A stretch of DNA of 64,000 nucleotides from Ceratobasidium sp. AG-K (lineage: Eukaryota; Basidiomycota; Agaricomycetes; Cantharellales; Ceratobasidiaceae), in NCBI GenBank assembly GCA_037039685.1, contig JAWNGF010000001.1:124001-188000 (forward strand), written 5' to 3'. The stretch's first letter is position 1. Every line of letters begins with the position of its first letter. Shown piece by piece: positions 62,101 through 64,000 of this stretch. Position numbers and translations under genes: made by a program. The notes under the pieces were generated by a model. The model saw only the letters and a program-made list of their open reading frames with translations, was not told the origin of the DNA and made no database searches.

Positions 62101-63221
62101 CCGACGACGAGCCGGCGAATCTCGTTGCGGTTACCAACAGCCCTCGAACGATTGCTGTAGACAACCCTGTCCGCACACCAGCTCGAGATCCTCCTACCCG
62201 CGCACCGCTCGGCCGCAAGCTGACCAAGGCGGACAAGGGCCAGACTCTCCGTGTCGGCCCACCCGAGTCTCCGAGCCGGACGAGGAAGCCATCATTGACC
62301 GAGGAACACATTGTTACCCGCCAAGCCCAAAAAGAAGACCAAAACCAAGTCGGTCGATGGGGGCGTCGGTCGCAGGGGGAGCTTGAAGAGTAATACGAGC
62401 GAGGCTAGACGTGCGAGTTCGGACATTGGGCGGACCAAGGAGCCTGCGAGTTTGATGGCCATTGTCGAAGGACCTGGGCTCGTTCTTCCCTCTGATTTAG
62501 TCGCCAAGCGAGCCGAGTCGCCGCGGTTGGCTGTTCCACCTACGCTCGTTTCGCCTGCTACGACGGCAGGCACCCAAGCCAGTCCGTGCGACCTCGCCTA
62601 CGCCTCTCAAGAGTGCGCTCAGAACAGGACACCCTCGCCTTTGCCTCCCACTGCTTCTCCTCGGGTCGTGTCTCCTGCCGCTCCTTCTCGAGTGGTGTCT
62701 CCTGCCACACTATCTCCGCCTACCACCTCCCCTCCCGCTCAGTCTCCACGCAACAGCATCGTTGAATCGGTCTACGAAACGGCGAAGAAGATTTCGACGA
62801 AGGGCGACGCGAGCGACGCGACAGCTTCTGGTCGTCCGCCCATTCCTCCCTCGCCTGGTGTTGCATTGATCTCCTTCAAAGACGGCTGGGCATTACCACT
62901 TCCAACACTGCCGACTCGATCTCCACCGCCGGTCCACTCTCGGCCACGAGTGCACGCAAGAGCGTACGCATCAACCCAGACCCGCCAGAAATGAGTGCCA
63001 CACCCGCCGCAACGCCCGGTTCCGAACTCGAAGAGGAGCCTTCCTGGACCCGGGAAAAGCCCACACCTACACCCAGCACGGGTGGATGGACGAGCCGAAT
63101 CGGGAGAGGGTGGGAGGATAGCAGCGACGAGTCGGACGAAGAGTATGAACGCGTCCGACGCGCGTTGGAGAGTAGTTCCAAACACATGGAAGAGGTGAAT
63201 GCGGGCAAGAGCCGGCGGTAA
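59149..63221 (+). CDS. Coiled-coil N-terminal domain plus long disordered Pro/Ser-rich protein
   Basis: The start at 59149 opens MQPDNRLLTNLIKCEKEHHS, followed by helices (AALSAYASAAAPPVAQALLG, then GYAAAVEGWKEELKEVKRVE, then LALAQRELHACEAHLAGKDA). This resembles a BAR/IMD-type or other cytoskeletal coiled-coil module, without a firm match. The remaining two thirds are disordered: Ser/Pro-rich, basic (TPQKGKGKKKATKRREG), long Pro/Ala/Thr stretches and an acidic C-terminus (WEDSSDESDEEYERVRRALE) ending at 63221. Exons join by GT-AG introns at 59305-59351, 59492-59534, 59931-59973, 60362-60404 and others. Three frame breaks, at CCC 60267-60269, CCC 62317-62319 and GGG 62888-62890, each need one more base. 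Function is unknown; an adaptor at membrane or septum is a guess. Confidence 0.6.
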
Positions 63222-63535
63222 TTTCTTGAATTGTATTCGTATTTCTTGGTTCATTCTCGGTGGATACATTTGTCTTAATCCCCATGCTCATTTTTATAGG
63301 ATAGATACTCTATTTGGATTGGGCCTTTCATTGTGTTTTACTCATTTATGTGTCTCAGTGTAGAAATTTTATATGATATTCGCAATGAACGAGGGAATGA
63401 GGTACATAAATATAACCATGCGTGCATGGGCGTGATAAAGGTATTTGAGTAGGCGCGGTCGACATTGGAAGGGCGGGGAACAGGGCATCTGGACTGCACG
63501 CGAAATTACGTCTGGCATCAAGGGATAGGCTTCAG

Positions 63536-64000
63536 CTATGCGATAAAGGCACCGCCAACCTAAAACCAGAGTATTAGACGTGTACTTGATCCCGAAAAGG
63601 GGAGAATGACAGACCTGCTGGATATTCGCGTCAATCTCGTCCTTGTCCTCCATTTCATGCTATACGGGATCACATAAGCGACTGATATGCGGGGTTTAAT
63701 GGGGTCCAGATACCATTTTAGGCGTGTCCTCATTTTGCACGCGAGTTCCGTTGTAGAAAAATCGGAATGTGCCTGTTGGACGGTATTAGATGTAAAAATC
63801 GCTGACGTGTGGTATGTAAAAGGCTTGGAGATCGCAATGGACTTACCCGGGGCCTTGTTAAATTGTTCCTGGAGGGAGCGTTAACTAGGGGCGAGGGGGT
63901 AACATTGACCATGGCTTACGTGTGCCTTGTCAAACGCGGCTTTGAGCGGCTTGGTACGCGAAACCTTGAGCTGGAAAGCTACAAACCCCCCATAGCTGAG
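63536..64000 (-). CDS. SMT3: SUMO (Smt3-like ubiquitin-fold modifier), 3' part (runs off the right edge)
   Basis: Small modifier conjugated to lysines of nuclear and other proteins. Five exons in the window (64000-63920, 63868-63847, 63772-63714, 63659-63615, 63559-63536) join in phase and read FQLKVSRTKPLKAAFDKAH, EQFNKAPG, TFRFFYNGTRVQNEDTPKM, HEMEDKDEIDANIQQ and VGGAFIA. The FRFFYNGTRV, DTP...MEDKDEID and terminal GG match SUMO. The sequence after the diglycine is a three-to-four-residue tail to be removed by a Ulp-type protease. Exons are very short (22, 59, 45 and 24 nt). The N-terminal tail lies outside the window. The intron before the last coding exon separates the diglycine from the fold. 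Confidence 0.93.

Noticed and set aside
59680..62573. Long minus-strand ORFs opposite the disordered protein gene
   Set aside because: They arise from the biased GC-rich codon composition on the plus strand, which has consistent splice sites and start.

Overview
The window comes from a filamentous basidiomycete, most likely an agaricomycete of the Rhizoctonia/Ceratobasidium kind. That placement is an inference from content. Genes carry many 45-65 nt introns, several exons are tiny (12, 19, 22 and 24 nt), and the gene types include caspase-like and TPR-CHAT proteases, jacalin-type lectins, a spliced pectin lyase, and Tnp2, pogo and copia transposons. No bacterial or viral signal was seen.

Layout. 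1-764 (-): 5' half of a homeodomain factor, cut by the left edge. 765-6358: a long stretch with no gene I can support. 6359-8967 (+): intact nine-exon S9 peptidase. 10047-10723 (+): small lectin-like protein. 11109-19244: a caspase-like protease gene flanked by two related genes in opposite orientation, each with tandem jacalin-like domains and a possible MACPF-like N-terminus; the left copy reads cleanly, the right is damaged. 21567-23240 (+): glutamine-synthetase-like enzyme. 23662-25791 (-): secreted pectin lyase. 26809-31549: a complete Ty1/copia element with matching LTRs and target duplication, inactivated by point mutations. 33738-35503 (+): membrane protein with frame breaks. 36767-46052: a pogo-like transposon whose transposase gene is split by a complete CACTA/Tnp2 element (37391-44241). 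46247-46858: a second DDE transposase relic. 47353-49570 (-): cytochrome P450. 50543-52304 (+): a possible LRAT/PPPDE-like protein. 53371-57284 (-): TPR-CHAT protease with lesions. 59149-63221 (+): coiled-coil, disordered protein. 63536-64000 (-): 3' part of SUMO.

Three observations stand out. First, inactivating changes inferred in the copia and CACTA elements fit one rule, TCG to TTG (or CGA to CAA on the other strand), as expected of RIP-like or methylation-driven mutation. Second, the transposons are nested, and the pogo reading frame is continuous once the CACTA element and one copy of its CAG duplication are removed. Third, many host frames break by one base, mostly in short homopolymers, which suggests consensus undercalls as well as real pseudogenes. 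Four introns in otherwise good genes use GC donors.

The genes do not form one pathway. The caspase, CHAT and lectin/MACPF-like genes together are the sort of content linked to self/non-self recognition and regulated cell death, but that link is inference.
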